A stretch of 64,000 bases of DNA from Caryophanales bacterium UBA1624 (GTDB lineage: Bacteria; Bacillota_I; Bacilli_A; RFN20; CAG-826), in contig DCMK01000077.1 of the NCBI GenBank assembly GCA_002321395.1, positions 25,026 to 89,025 on the forward strand, given 5' to 3'. Below, in pieces: positions 51,185 through 59,073 of this stretch. A program made the translations under genes and the position numbers. Position 1 is the first letter of the stretch, and each line of letters opens with the position of its first letter. The notes beneath the pieces were generated by a model. That model saw only the letters and a program-made list of their open reading frames with translations, was not told the origin of the DNA and did not search any database.

Positions 51185-51195
51185 GCTATTATAAC
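51185..51195. promoter_or_regulatory. Overlapping divergent -10 elements
   Basis: CTATTATAAC reads TG-C-TATTAT on the plus strand (toward the EIIB-like gene) and TATAAT on the minus strand (toward the CYTH gene), the two hexamers sharing most of their bases. Confidence 0.55.
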
Positions 51196-51203
51196 GCAGG
51201 TTT

Positions 51204-51584
51204 ATGAGCAACTCTTCACAACAATTCTCCTCCTGGCTGGCTTCCTCCTCTTGGTGGATCGCCCTCTCAATCGCCGGGCTGCTTTTACTTAGCGTCCTCC
51301 TTCTTTTGCTTTGCGGACGGAGAAAATCCCCCGCGAAAAAGAAAATCGCCCCGAGCGTTTATTTCGAGGCTTTGGGCGGGGCGGACAACGTTTTGGATAA
51401 ACGCCTGTCCGGAAGCCGCATCGTGCTTAAGCTGAATGATGCCCGAAAAGTCGATCAGGAGAAACTGAAGGAAGCCGGGGTGGATGGATTCATCCTGATG
51501 TCCACCCAAGTTACCTTGGTCATCAAAGGCGACGCGGAGAAAGTCTACTTCACTTTGTTCGGAGAAAAGGCTTCACGTGCTTGA
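51204..51584 (+). CDS. Membrane-anchored EIIB-like protein lacking the phosphorylated cysteine
   Basis: 126 residues. One membrane span (about 17-38), basic linker, then about 70 residues that follow the glucose-type PTS EIIB pattern: YFEALGGADNVLDKRLSGSRIVLKLNDARKVDQEKL... with G-x-x-G-F-x-L...VTLVIKGDAEKV. In real EIIB the motif reads DaCxTRLR with the phosphocysteine; here it is DKRLSGSRIVL and there is no Cys, so it cannot carry phosphate. No EIIA, EIIC or HPr gene is near. The 3' end overlaps maf by 35 bases on the other strand. Confidence 0.65.
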   Translation: MSNSSQQFSSWLASSSWWIALSIAGLLLLSVLLLLLCGRRKSPAKKKIAPSVYFEALGGADNVLDKRLSGSRIVLKLNDARKVDQEKLKEAGVDGFILMSTQVTLVIKGDAEKVYFTLFGEKASRA

Positions 51585-52104
51585 TCAAATCCTCCGTCGG
51601 CAACCCCATCACGTTGTCGAAGCTGCCTTGGATGGAAGCGATGAGGGGATAGTCGTCTTGGATCCCATAAGCCCCGGCTTTGTCCAGGGGCTTTTTCGTT
51701 GCGACGTATTCGCGGATTTGCTCTTCGCTTAAGGGGTTGAAGAGGACTTTCGTCGCGACCGTGCGGCTTATTTCCTTCCCTTTCCGAAGATAGGTGTACC
51801 CCGAAAGAACCGTTTGCCATTGCCCCGATTCCCGGAGCAGCATCGCGATGGCATCCTCCTCGCTTTTGGGCTTTCCTAAGACCTCTCCTTTCAGGACTAC
51901 GGTCGTGTCGCAGGCGAGGACCTCGTCCTGGGGGTGGAGGGAGAAAACCGCGTAGGCCTTCATCTTGCTTTCTTCTAAGGCCAAAGACTCTGGGGGAAGG
52001 TGGAGGCTCCTTTCATCGTAGTCGGGAACGCGAATGGAAAAATCCTCGACCACTTTCTTGAGGAGAAGTTGCCTTCTAGGCGAGGAAGAAGCGAGGATGA
52101 GCAT
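51550..52104 (-). CDS. maf: Maf-type nucleoside triphosphate pyrophosphatase
   Basis: 184 residues. House-cleaning dTTP/UTP pyrophosphatase. ILASSSPRRQLLLKK (3-17), CDTTVVLKGEVLGKP, and DKAGAYGIQ with QGSFDNVMGLP near the end are diagnostic. It starts 3 bases after the RNase J stop and has no ribosome binding site, so it depends on coupling. Last gene of a two-gene unit. Confidence 0.95.
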   Translation of the reverse strand: MLILASSSPRRQLLLKKVVEDFSIRVPDYDERSLHLPPESLALEESKMKAYAVFSLHPQDEVLACDTTVVLKGEVLGKPKSEEDAIAMLLRESGQWQTVLSGYTYLRKGKEISRTVATKVLFNPLSEEQIREYVATKKPLDKAGAYGIQDDYPLIASIQGSFDNVMGLPTEDLIKHVKPFLRTK

Positions 52105-52107
52105 GGA

Positions 52108-53796
52108 TCAGGCGGCCGTGTTCATGATCACGGGGATGATCATGGGCTTCCGTCCGGTTTTCCTTTCGATGTATTTGGAAACGGTGGAGCGAATCGCGTT
52201 TTTGATGGAGGAGAAGGAAACGTGGGGGTTCGCCATCGCCTCTTCCAAAGCTTCCTGGGCATGCATCTGCGCGTGGCGGATGACGTGGGTGGCTTCGCTG
52301 GCGGAGAAGCCCCTGGCATAGACCACGGGCGGGACGATGATTTTGCTGCGCTTGGAATCGATGGTGACCAGAACCGCCGCCATGCCGTCGTTCTTCAGAA
52401 TCGCGCGGTCGTTGATCGTGGCGGAGGAGACCCCGTCCAAATCGTTCCCGTCGATGTAGACGGCATCGGCCTGGATATGGCCCCCGCGGGTTACGGTGTG
52501 GTTGGAAAGGGTCAGCATATCCCCGTTGTCGCAGAGGAAGATGCGGTCTTTGGGCATGCCAAGCTGCATCGCCACCTCCCCATGCAAACGAAGCATGCGG
52601 TATTCTCCATGCGCAGGCATGAAATACTTCGGCCGGACCAAACGCTGCAGCAAGCGGAGTTCCTGGCGGGAGGGGTGGCCGGAGGAGTGGAGGGAGAAGG
52701 CGAGGGAATTTTGCTTTACGTCCGCGCCGAGCTTGACCAGGTTGTTGATCAAGGCATCGACCAACGCCCCGTTCCCCGGGATCGGGTTGGAGGAGAAGAC
52801 GACCGTATCGCCCGGAACGATGTAAATGCTGCGGTTTTCACCCGCGACGATGCGCGAGAGCGCGGCGAGCTTTTCGCCTTGGCTGCCGGTGCAGAGGATG
52901 CAGACCTCGGAGAGCTTGTAGTTCCGGACTTCCCCTTCCTCGATCACGGAGGAATCAGGAATTTTGATATAGCCCAATTCGCGGGCGATTCCGACGACGT
53001 TCTTCATCGAGCGCCCCAAGATGCAGATTTTCCTCTTGTGGGCCACGGCGACTTCGACGACTTGCTGAATGCGGTTGATGTTGCTGGAGAAGGTCGAGAC
53101 GATGATGCGCCCCGGGGCCTTGTCGAAGATTTCCTCCACGCCCTTCCTGACGGCGGTCTCTGAGGGGGTGTAGCCTTCGATTTCCGCGTTGGTGGAATCC
53201 GCCAAAAGCAAATCCACGCCCTCATCCCCCAGTCGGGCGAGTTTGTTGATTTCGAAATTCGGGCCGACGGGGGTCAGATCGATCTTGAAGTCACCGGAGT
53301 CGACGATGCGGCCTTCGGAGGTGTTGACCACGATCCCGAAACTGTCGGGGATGGAGTGGGTGACGCGGAAAAAGCTGACCGTGAAGTCATTTCCGACTTT
53401 GATGATGGAATCCTGATCGTATTCGACGATTTTGATGTTGTCTTTGATGCGGGCATCTTCAAGCTTGTGCCGGATCAAGGCAGCGGCGAGCTTCGGCGCA
53501 TAGATGACGGGGACGTAAATCGAGCGGATCAAAAAGGGAATCCCGCCGATGTGGTCCTCATGGCCATGGGTAATGAAAAGGGCCTTGACCTTGGGGCGGT
53601 TGTTTTTCAGGTAGGTGTAATCGGGGATGACGTAATCGACCCCGGGGAGATTGGCTTCGGGGAAGCGCACGCCGGCGTCTAAAAGGATAATGGAATGCTC
53701 GTTTTCGATGCAATAAGTGTTTTTTCCGACCTCACCGAGGCCGCCTAAGGCGTAAATGGAAACCGCGGATTGATACATATGATAACTTCTTGGCAA
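52108..53796 (-). CDS. rnjA: Ribonuclease J
   Basis: 562 residues from a TTG start, 556 from the ATG at 53778 (Bacillus RNase J1 has 555). Metallo-beta-lactamase motifs FITHGHEDHIGG, YDQDSIIKVG and DSGDFKIDLTP, the beta-CASP part (STFSSNINRIQQ, TGSQGE), and MPAHGEYRMLRLH; the C-terminal dimerisation domain is present. It has endo- and 5'-exonuclease activity and works with RNase Y. TTG is favoured because AAGGAGGG lies 9 bases before it, whereas the ATG has the same site 27 bases away. Confidence 0.96.
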   Translation of the reverse strand: MPRSYHMYQSAVSIYALGGLGEVGKNTYCIENEHSIILLDAGVRFPEANLPGVDYVIPDYTYLKNNRPKVKALFITHGHEDHIGGIPFLIRSIYVPVIYAPKLAAALIRHKLEDARIKDNIKIVEYDQDSIIKVGNDFTVSFFRVTHSIPDSFGIVVNTSEGRIVDSGDFKIDLTPVGPNFEINKLARLGDEGVDLLLADSTNAEIEGYTPSETAVRKGVEEIFDKAPGRIIVSTFSSNINRIQQVVEVAVAHKRKICILGRSMKNVVGIARELGYIKIPDSSVIEEGEVRNYKLSEVCILCTGSQGEKLAALSRIVAGENRSIYIVPGDTVVFSSNPIPGNGALVDALINNLVKLGADVKQNSLAFSLHSSGHPSRQELRLLQRLVRPKYFMPAHGEYRMLRLHGEVAMQLGMPKDRIFLCDNGDMLTLSNHTVTRGGHIQADAVYIDGNDLDGVSSATINDRAILKNDGMAAVLVTIDSKRSKIIVPPVVYARGFSASEATHVIRHAQMHAQEALEEAMANPHVSFSSIKNAIRSTVSKYIERKTGRKPMIIPVIMNTAA

Positions 53797-53843
53797 AAGC
53801 CAATGCCCTCCTTCTTTCTCTATTCGGAACGGATGTCGCCTGT

Positions 53844-53872
53844 AATATATCCGCAAAACGGGAGCGTGTCTA
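53844..53872 (-). promoter_or_regulatory. Promoter of rnjA-maf
   Basis: On the minus strand TAGACA, 17-base spacer, TATATT; leader of about 40 bases containing AAGGAGGG. Confidence 0.65.
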
Positions 53873-53938
53873 ATCAATTGTTTATGAAAGCCTTTTCTTT
53901 TTCCTTGGGACCGCTTTTTCGCGGGAAGGGGCGGAACG

Positions 53939-53962
53939 AAAAAGGCCCTTTGGGGGCCTTGC
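53939..53962 (-). terminator. Terminator of def
   Basis: On the minus strand AAGGCCC / GGGCCTT with CCAAA loop and TTTT. Confidence 0.85.
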
Positions 53963-53967
53963 TTCGC

Positions 53968-54528
53968 TTAGCAAACGTAGGCGCCTGGGATGCGCTTTTC
54001 GGGACTGGCTTTGTCGATTCGGTCGTAGAAGAGGATGCCGTCCAAATGATCGATTTCGTGCTGAAGGACGATGGCGTCGTATCCGCGGGCGGTGATGGCG
54101 ATGTTCTCCCCGCGCTTCGCATCATAGGCCTCAACGGTGATTTTGAAATGGCGGATCACGTGGCCGGGGTGAGGCGAATCCACGGAGAGGCATCCTTCTC
54201 CTGCCTCGATGTAGGCTTTGCGGACGGAAGTGGTGGTGATCTTCGGATTGACCAACTGATATTCGGTTTTCCCGTTCTGTTGGCCATTCTCATCGTAGTT
54301 GGGGTATGAGATCACGAGCATGCGGACGTTGTGGCCGACCTGCGGGGCCGCTAAGCCGACGCCTTCCCTGGTTTCAGGGTGTTTGGCCAAGAACTTCGGA
54401 TCCTGGGTGTCCAATAGGTATTCCATCATCTCATCGATGAGGGCTTTGTCCTTATCCGACAAAGGGAGAGGGACTTCTTTGCAACGGGCCCGCAAACTCG
54501 GGGCGGGATCTTTGACGATTTTCAACAT
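53968..54528 (-). CDS. def: Peptide deformylase
   Basis: 186 residues. All three family motifs: GVGLAAPQVG, EGCLSVDSP with the zinc Cys, and QHEIDHLDGILF with two zinc His. Removes formyl from nascent proteins. The start at 54528 (MLKIVKDP) fits the family and follows an extended -10 TG-T-TATAAT (54543-54538) by 9 bases; longer frames begin upstream of the promoter. No Shine-Dalgarno. Divergent from ricF. Confidence 0.96.
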   Translation of the reverse strand: MLKIVKDPAPSLRARCKEVPLPLSDKDKALIDEMMEYLLDTQDPKFLAKHPETREGVGLAAPQVGHNVRMLVISYPNYDENGQQNGKTEYQLVNPKITTTSVRKAYIEAGEGCLSVDSPHPGHVIRHFKITVEAYDAKRGENIAITARGYDAIVLQHEIDHLDGILFYDRIDKASPEKRIPGAYVC

Positions 54529-54576
54529 AATGATGCGATTATAACACCGGCGCCCATCTTCGTTTAAAATATGGCT

Positions 54577-54942
54577 ATGAATCTTGAGACCCTCGAGGCC
54601 CTGAACCGCCTCAAATCCGCCTTTGAGGAAGATCCTAGAAGAAAGAGGCTCCTTCAGGCGGAAAAAGAAATGGAAAGCGATCCCGAAGCCCAAAGGCTCA
54701 CGAAGAAGAAGGATCTCCTCACCGAGGAATATGAGCAGGCCCGCTTCCGTTATGGAGAGAACTCCGAGCAGGCCAAGAGCGCTTGGCGTTCCTTATATCT
54801 AATAAAGAAAGAGCTCGATGAGCTCCCCGTTTGCGAAGCCTATCGGAAGGCCTATGCCCCGATGGCGTTGCTTTGCCGGCAAATGGACACGATCCTTTTC
54901 GACTCTTTTCGGGACGAGACCGACTGCGGAGGCAAGATATGA
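54577..54942 (+). CDS. ricF: YlbF/RicF-like protein
   Basis: 121 residues of Com_YlbF type: a helical bundle with DPEAQRLTKKKDLLTEEYEQA and a second half KKELDELPVCEAYRKAYAPM. In Bacillus YlbF, YmcA and YaaT form a complex that steers RNase Y cleavage. The C-terminal Cys-rich tail of Bacillus YlbF is reduced to DETDCGG. The gene order ricF-rsmD-coaD equals ylbF-(ylbG)-ylbH-ylbI. TAAAAT (54565-54570) touches an ATG at 54571 and ends 6 bases before the ATG at 54577, which is taken as the leaderless start. Confidence 0.82.
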   Translation: MNLETLEALNRLKSAFEEDPRRKRLLQAEKEMESDPEAQRLTKKKDLLTEEYEQARFRYGENSEQAKSAWRSLYLIKKELDELPVCEAYRKAYAPMALLCRQMDTILFDSFRDETDCGGKI

Positions 54943-55484
54943 TCAAAATCATCGGAGGGACTTATCGTTCCCGCATTCTCCAAACCCCGGATCAAGGCAC
55001 CTTGCCCACGAAGAACATAGTCCGAGGGGCAATGCTCTCAAGCCTCGGCGATCGGATCGCGGATAGTCGCGTGCTGGACTTGTTCGCCGGATCGGGCGCC
55101 CTTGGGATTGAAACCCTTTCCCGCGGGGCGAAAAGCTGTCTGTTCGTGGAGAAGGATCCCAAAGCCGCGAATATCGTCAAAGGCAATCTGGCCTCGCTGA
55201 AAGAAAGCAAAGGCGAGGTATGGAACTTGGATTATCAAGCCGCCTTGGCTCAAGCCAAGCAGAAGGGAATGGCCTTCGACATCGTCTTCCTCGATCCCCC
55301 TTACGCGATGAAAGATGCCTACCGGCTCTCCGTGGATTGCCTTTTGCAGAATGGCATGCTGGGGGAGGAGGCCTGCCTCATTTTGGAATACGAAGGAGAG
55401 ATCCCCTTCGAAAGCCCGTTCCCTTTCCAAAGGGAATACCGTTACGGGAAAACCAAAGTATTGTCCCTAAGGAGGGTTCTATGA
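54939..55484 (+). CDS. rsmD: 16S rRNA (guanine966-N2)-methyltransferase
   Basis: 181 residues. SAM motif VLDLFAGSGALGIETLSRGAK (motif I, near residue 44) and catalytic DPPY in IVFLDPPYAM. The start shares ATGA with the ricF stop and GGAGG lies 6 bases upstream. Confidence 0.95.
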   Translation: MIKIIGGTYRSRILQTPDQGTLPTKNIVRGAMLSSLGDRIADSRVLDLFAGSGALGIETLSRGAKSCLFVEKDPKAANIVKGNLASLKESKGEVWNLDYQAALAQAKQKGMAFDIVFLDPPYAMKDAYRLSVDCLLQNGMLGEEACLILEYEGEIPFESPFPFQREYRYGKTKVLSLRRVL

Positions 55485-55957
55485 AAATCGCCGTTTATCC
55501 TGGTTCTTTCGACCCCATCACCAATGGGCACCTCGACATCCTTCGGCGTTCTTTGAAGGTTTTCGATCGAGTCATCTTGCTTTTGGCCACCAACGGGGCT
55601 AAGAAAGGACGCTTCTCCGTGGAGGAAAAGCTCGCCTTGATGAAAGAGGCGACGAAGGATATCCCGGGGGTCCTCGTGGATTCCTACGATGGCCTGACCG
55701 TCGATTATTGCCGCGCCCACGAAGCGAAGGCGATCATCCGCGGCCTGCGCGCGGTGACGGACTTCGAATATGAGTTCCAGCTCGCCGCGGCCAATCATTT
55801 CGTCAATCCCGATGTGGACATGGTCTTCTTCATGGCCACGGCCGCGACCACGTTCATCTCCTCAAGCGCGGTGGACGAACTGGAGAGGAATGGGGCCGAT
55901 GTTTCCCCTTTGGTCCCCGCTTGCGTCGCGGAAGCTTATTCGAAAAGAAAAGGATAA
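55481..55957 (+). CDS. coaD: Phosphopantetheine adenylyltransferase
   Basis: 158 residues, usual length about 160. Penultimate step of coenzyme A synthesis. GSFDPITNGHLDI with the TxGH motif, then IIRGLRAVTDFEYE, and TFISSSAVDELERNGADVSPLVP. AAGGAGG before the ATG; ATGA overlap with rsmD. Confidence 0.97.
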   Translation: MKIAVYPGSFDPITNGHLDILRRSLKVFDRVILLLATNGAKKGRFSVEEKLALMKEATKDIPGVLVDSYDGLTVDYCRAHEAKAIIRGLRAVTDFEYEFQLAAANHFVNPDVDMVFFMATAATTFISSSAVDELERNGADVSPLVPACVAEAYSKRKG

Positions 55958-55991
55958 GGAAACCGGCCTTTCATCAACGGACGGTCTTCTT

Positions 55992-56546
55992 TCAATTCAG
56001 GGTCGCTACCGTCAGGTTGTATTCCCGATCCCCGTTCAAAGAAGAATATAAGAGCGAGGGGTTTTCGCTGGTGTCGAAACGGGAAAGGTGGATGTTCTCC
56101 ATGGGGATTCCCAAGGAGCGAAGCTGCATCAGCAAAATCAAAGGAACATCGAGGAAGTCGGATCCGTCTGTCCTTTTACATGCGGGTTGGTATCCTTGCT
56201 CCATCGCCCCTTCGATCTCTTCCTCACTGACGATGATGTGGGAGAAGGTGAGGCAGGGGGCGAAATAGACTTCAACCTTTTTCAACTCGGCTTTCATTTC
56301 GTTCAAAAAGCGGGAGATTTCCTCTTTTTTGCTTCCGGATAGGGCCGCTTCTTGATCGACCACGAATCCGGCCAAGAACTTCCCTTTCTCGGCAAGGAAG
56401 CAGGGGATTTCGTCATGGGAGAGAAGAGAAACGCTTTCTCCTGGGGCGAATGCGGGGACGGGGCTCGTCAAAACGACCGGCCTATCGTTCCCTTTTACAT
56501 AAGTGACGGCTCGGAAGCTATCCAAAGCAAATTCGATGTTATCCAT
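55992..56546 (-). CDS. Truncated, probably inactive YlmD/YfiH-family protein
   Basis: 184 residues against about 275 for Bacillus YlmD, lacking the N-terminal third. The rest aligns along its length: the position of ADCxP reads HDEIP, the position of HAGWxG reads FVVDQEA, and YFAPCLTFS stands for IGPCIG; the C-terminal QLRSLGIPMENIHLSRFDTSENPSLLYS matches the QLxxxGI..I..CT......FSYR block. Two of three metal or catalytic positions are lost, so purine-nucleoside-phosphorylase activity is unlikely. Yet the frame is open and has a good TG-C-TATAAT promoter 10 bases before the ATG, suggesting it is used for something. Confidence 0.55.
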   Translation of the reverse strand: MDNIEFALDSFRAVTYVKGNDRPVVLTSPVPAFAPGESVSLLSHDEIPCFLAEKGKFLAGFVVDQEAALSGSKKEEISRFLNEMKAELKKVEVYFAPCLTFSHIIVSEEEIEGAMEQGYQPACKRTDGSDFLDVPLILLMQLRSLGIPMENIHLSRFDTSENPSLLYSSLNGDREYNLTVATLN

Positions 56547-56565
56547 AACGGGTTCGATTATAGCA

Positions 56566-56593
56566 AAAGAAAAGGGCCGCGTTTAGGCGGCCC
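56566..56593 (-). terminator. Terminator of the membrane-anchored gene at 56.6 kb
   Basis: On the minus strand GGGCCGC / GCGGCCC followed by TTTTCTTTT. Confidence 0.9.
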
Positions 56594-56606
56594 TCAGGGA
56601 TTCGGA

Positions 56607-57527
56607 TCAGGCGTTGTATCCCTTGGTGAAGGGGTTGGAGGAATCGGAATCGGTGTGGTTCCACATCTGAAGGAGGAGCTCCGCTTTTTCGTAGGCGGTG
56701 TTGCCGGAAACCCCGAAGAGGATTTCGGAGACGCCAACGCGGCCGAGGTCGAAGGCTTCCTTGGAGAAGTCGACGAGGATGACGGTCGGTTTGATGAAGC
56801 TGCTGGAATCGAGCTTCGTGCCGGCGTCGATGAAGTTGTCGTAGTTGCTGGAGGAGCTGAGATTGGCGTTCTTCTTATACGGGCAGGTATCGAAGCGGGC
56901 GCCCGCATCAGCGAAGAAGCCGAGGTCATCGAACTTCAGGAGGTAGCGGTTGAAGGCGCTCTTTTCGGATTCGATCACGAAGTCGTCGTCGTTGGTGGAA
57001 TCCTCGTCGGTGTAGATGGTCGAGAAGGCGAAGGAACGGGAATCGGCCGGAGCGTAACGGGATCCGACGCCCCAGTTGTTTTGGAGGTTCTCGAAGCCCT
57101 CTTGGGCGGAGTCGCAGGCATCGTTGCCCTTTGCGACGTAGACGAGGTAGAACTTCTCCCCGCCGGCGCGGTCGATGATGGCCTTTTCCTCGGAAGCCTC
57201 AAAGTTGGTTTTGAATTCGTCGTAGGTGGCGTATTCATGCTGATCGGCGAAGTTGGACCATTTCATCAAAGCATAGGTAAGCTTATCGGCCTCGGTAGTG
57301 ATTTCCGAGTCCTTGTGGTTCTCGCCTTCCAAGGTTTTCTTCTGCGCCATGTAGTAAGCGGTGGACGTGCCGACCCCGAAGGATTGGACCCACGCGGTAG
57401 CTTTGGGGATTGAGAAGATGACGGCGAAGATCGCCCCGACGATCAATAGCGGCTGGACCCACGCGGTCTCGCGGATCCAACGCCAGAGTTTGGTGAACGA
57501 CGCGCCGATGCTTTTCAAAATGTTCAT
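56607..57527 (-). CDS. Membrane-anchored extracytoplasmic protein of unknown function
   Basis: 306 residues. One membrane span near residues 20-42 after a short basic head, then an acidic, soluble domain of about 250 residues, probably outside the cell. It contains YLVYVAKGNDACDSAQEGF and later PTVILVDFSKEAF, which recall beta-alpha-beta units of a thioredoxin-like fold with a CDSA in place of CxxC; this is only a hint. No known family recognised. Start at the ATG with GGAGG 11 bases upstream and a good promoter. Divergent from the PI-PLC gene. Confidence 0.7.
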   Translation of the reverse strand: MNILKSIGASFTKLWRWIRETAWVQPLLIVGAIFAVIFSIPKATAWVQSFGVGTSTAYYMAQKKTLEGENHKDSEITTEADKLTYALMKWSNFADQHEYATYDEFKTNFEASEEKAIIDRAGGEKFYLVYVAKGNDACDSAQEGFENLQNNWGVGSRYAPADSRSFAFSTIYTDEDSTNDDDFVIESEKSAFNRYLLKFDDLGFFADAGARFDTCPYKKNANLSSSSNYDNFIDAGTKLDSSSFIKPTVILVDFSKEAFDLGRVGVSEILFGVSGNTAYEKAELLLQMWNHTDSDSSNPFTKGYNA

Positions 57528-57575
57528 AGAATGCGGAAGCCTCCGAAAAATGCGGCCTAACAAGACAGCGGGTTA

Positions 57576-57625
57576 ATGATAGCATCGCCCTTTTTCCGGG
57601 GCAATAAAGACTTACCATAGGTAAG
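57576..57625. promoter_or_regulatory. Promoter of the 56.6-kb gene with adjacent inverted repeat
   Basis: On the minus strand TTGCCC (57604-57599), 17-base spacer, TG-C-TATCAT (57581-57576). Directly upstream of the -35 lies CTTACC-ATA-GGTAAG (57611-57625), a possible activator or repressor site. Confidence 0.55.
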
Positions 57626-57833
57626 GGGTTCTTTTTATGCGCTGATTTCGCGCCCAAAGAGGCCGGTTTTCCCTTATGGTGCCATTCTGCGCCCCCTTTT
57701 TTCCCAAAACCCGGAAACGGCGGGGCTTTGTATCGTCCGCTTGTTTCCACTCCCGACTGACCGGTGCGCCCCATGAATCGAGCCCGAGGGAAGCTCTCAC
57801 GGCATCTTGGAAGGGAAAAGCGCTTCGCTTTCT

Positions 57834-57842
57834 TGGTATAAT
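57834..57842 (+). promoter_or_regulatory. Extended -10 of the PI-PLC gene
   Basis: TTGG-TATAAT, that is TG-G-TATAAT; leader about 22 bases with AAAGGA. The rest of the 343-base divergent gap (57528-57870) shows no gene. Confidence 0.6.
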
Positions 57843-57870
57843 CGATGGCAAAGAAAGAAAAGGATTCAAG

Positions 57871-58857
57871 ATGAAGAAGCGATGGAAGGTTTTTATTATC
57901 CTCGGCGCCGTCATATTGACGCTTGGGGCGGGGGCGGGCGCCTTCATCGCGTCCATGACTTGCTTTCGGAAGTACGAGCAAAAGGATCCCTCTTTGGCCA
58001 CCTGGATGAGCTCACTGAAAGATGATGCCTTGCTAAACCAGATCGTGCTACCAGGGAGCCATGACGCGGGAACCAACGGGATGAGTTGGCTCGGAAGGAC
58101 CCAGCATTGCAGCGTGAAAGAGCAGTTGTCCCTTGGGGTGCGTTATTTCGATCTGCGGGTCAATCGCATCGAAGACGATTACGTCATTTACCATTCCATC
58201 ATCAATGGAGCGCGATTCGACCCCATTTTGGACGACATCGCTTCCTTCATCCGCGAGAACCCCAGCGAAACACTTCTTTTGGACTTCCAGCATTTCAGCA
58301 ACGGCAGCGAGGAGCATGTCTACCAAGCCGTCACGGAGAAGCTGAAAGATTGTTTGATCGTCCAAGGCGAAGGGCAAACCGAATTGGAATTCGTTGATGG
58401 CCTTCGACTGGAGGAGGCTAGAGGAAAATGCCTGTTTTTTTTCGGAGAGGATGCTCCTTTTGCGGAACAGCCCCATATCTTCAGTCGGAATGATGATGCT
58501 TGCTCAAAGACCGGGCAGGCTTTGGACTCTTGCTATATTTCTTCCTATCACGCGATGGAATCGTCCGAATTCATCGATGTGGCCCTTGGGCATTACATCG
58601 ATAAAATCCATGGGAAAATGGAGAGGGAAGGCCATAAAGGGATCTTCGTTTGGCAGTGCCAACTTACGGATTCGAAATTGGTTTTCGGCCCCTATCATCG
58701 GGAACGGGGCCATGAGGACAATATGGGCGCGGTCATCGAGTCCTTGCCCCGACGAGAGTATTTCTCTGACATCAACGTCATCATGCGAGACTTTTTGGAT
58801 GAGGCTAAAACGAAGTCGATCCTTGACCTGAACGCGGACAAAGGGCTTTTGCGTTAA
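57871..58857 (+). CDS. PI-PLC X-domain protein with membrane anchor
   Basis: 328 residues. N-terminal anchor or signal segment (about 7-29), then a phosphatidylinositol-specific phospholipase C X domain: VLPGSHDAGTNGMSW with the first catalytic His, GVRYFDLRVNRIEDDYVIYHS with the second His, and a later FVWQCQLTD. Bacterial members cleave PI or GPI anchors, or act on other glycerophospholipids. No Y or C2 domain, so it is of the small bacterial type. AAAGGA precedes the ATG. It would face the host side of the membrane. Confidence 0.85.
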   Translation: MKKRWKVFIILGAVILTLGAGAGAFIASMTCFRKYEQKDPSLATWMSSLKDDALLNQIVLPGSHDAGTNGMSWLGRTQHCSVKEQLSLGVRYFDLRVNRIEDDYVIYHSIINGARFDPILDDIASFIRENPSETLLLDFQHFSNGSEEHVYQAVTEKLKDCLIVQGEGQTELEFVDGLRLEEARGKCLFFFGEDAPFAEQPHIFSRNDDACSKTGQALDSCYISSYHAMESSEFIDVALGHYIDKIHGKMEREGHKGIFVWQCQLTDSKLVFGPYHRERGHEDNMGAVIESLPRREYFSDINVIMRDFLDEAKTKSILDLNADKGLLR

Positions 58858-58864
58858 GAATAGG

Positions 58865-58893
58865 CCGGCAGCGTAAAGCCTTGCCGGAATTTT
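58865..58893 (+). terminator. Terminator of the PI-PLC gene
   Basis: CCGGCA / TGCCGG with an 11-base loop then AATTTT. Confidence 0.55.
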
Positions 58894-59073
58894 CCTTTGC
58901 GAAGGCGATTGGTTTTGATGGTCCGTTCATGAGCTCTTTTCGATCGCGAAGCATGGATGGGATGGGCGAAGCCATCAAGCCATTCGTCTCTTTTGGCGAT
59001 TGGCAATAGAATTCGCGCAACGACGCTTCGGGCCTTCAACTCAAAGGGGGACGTGGCCTATAATCATTTGGCC

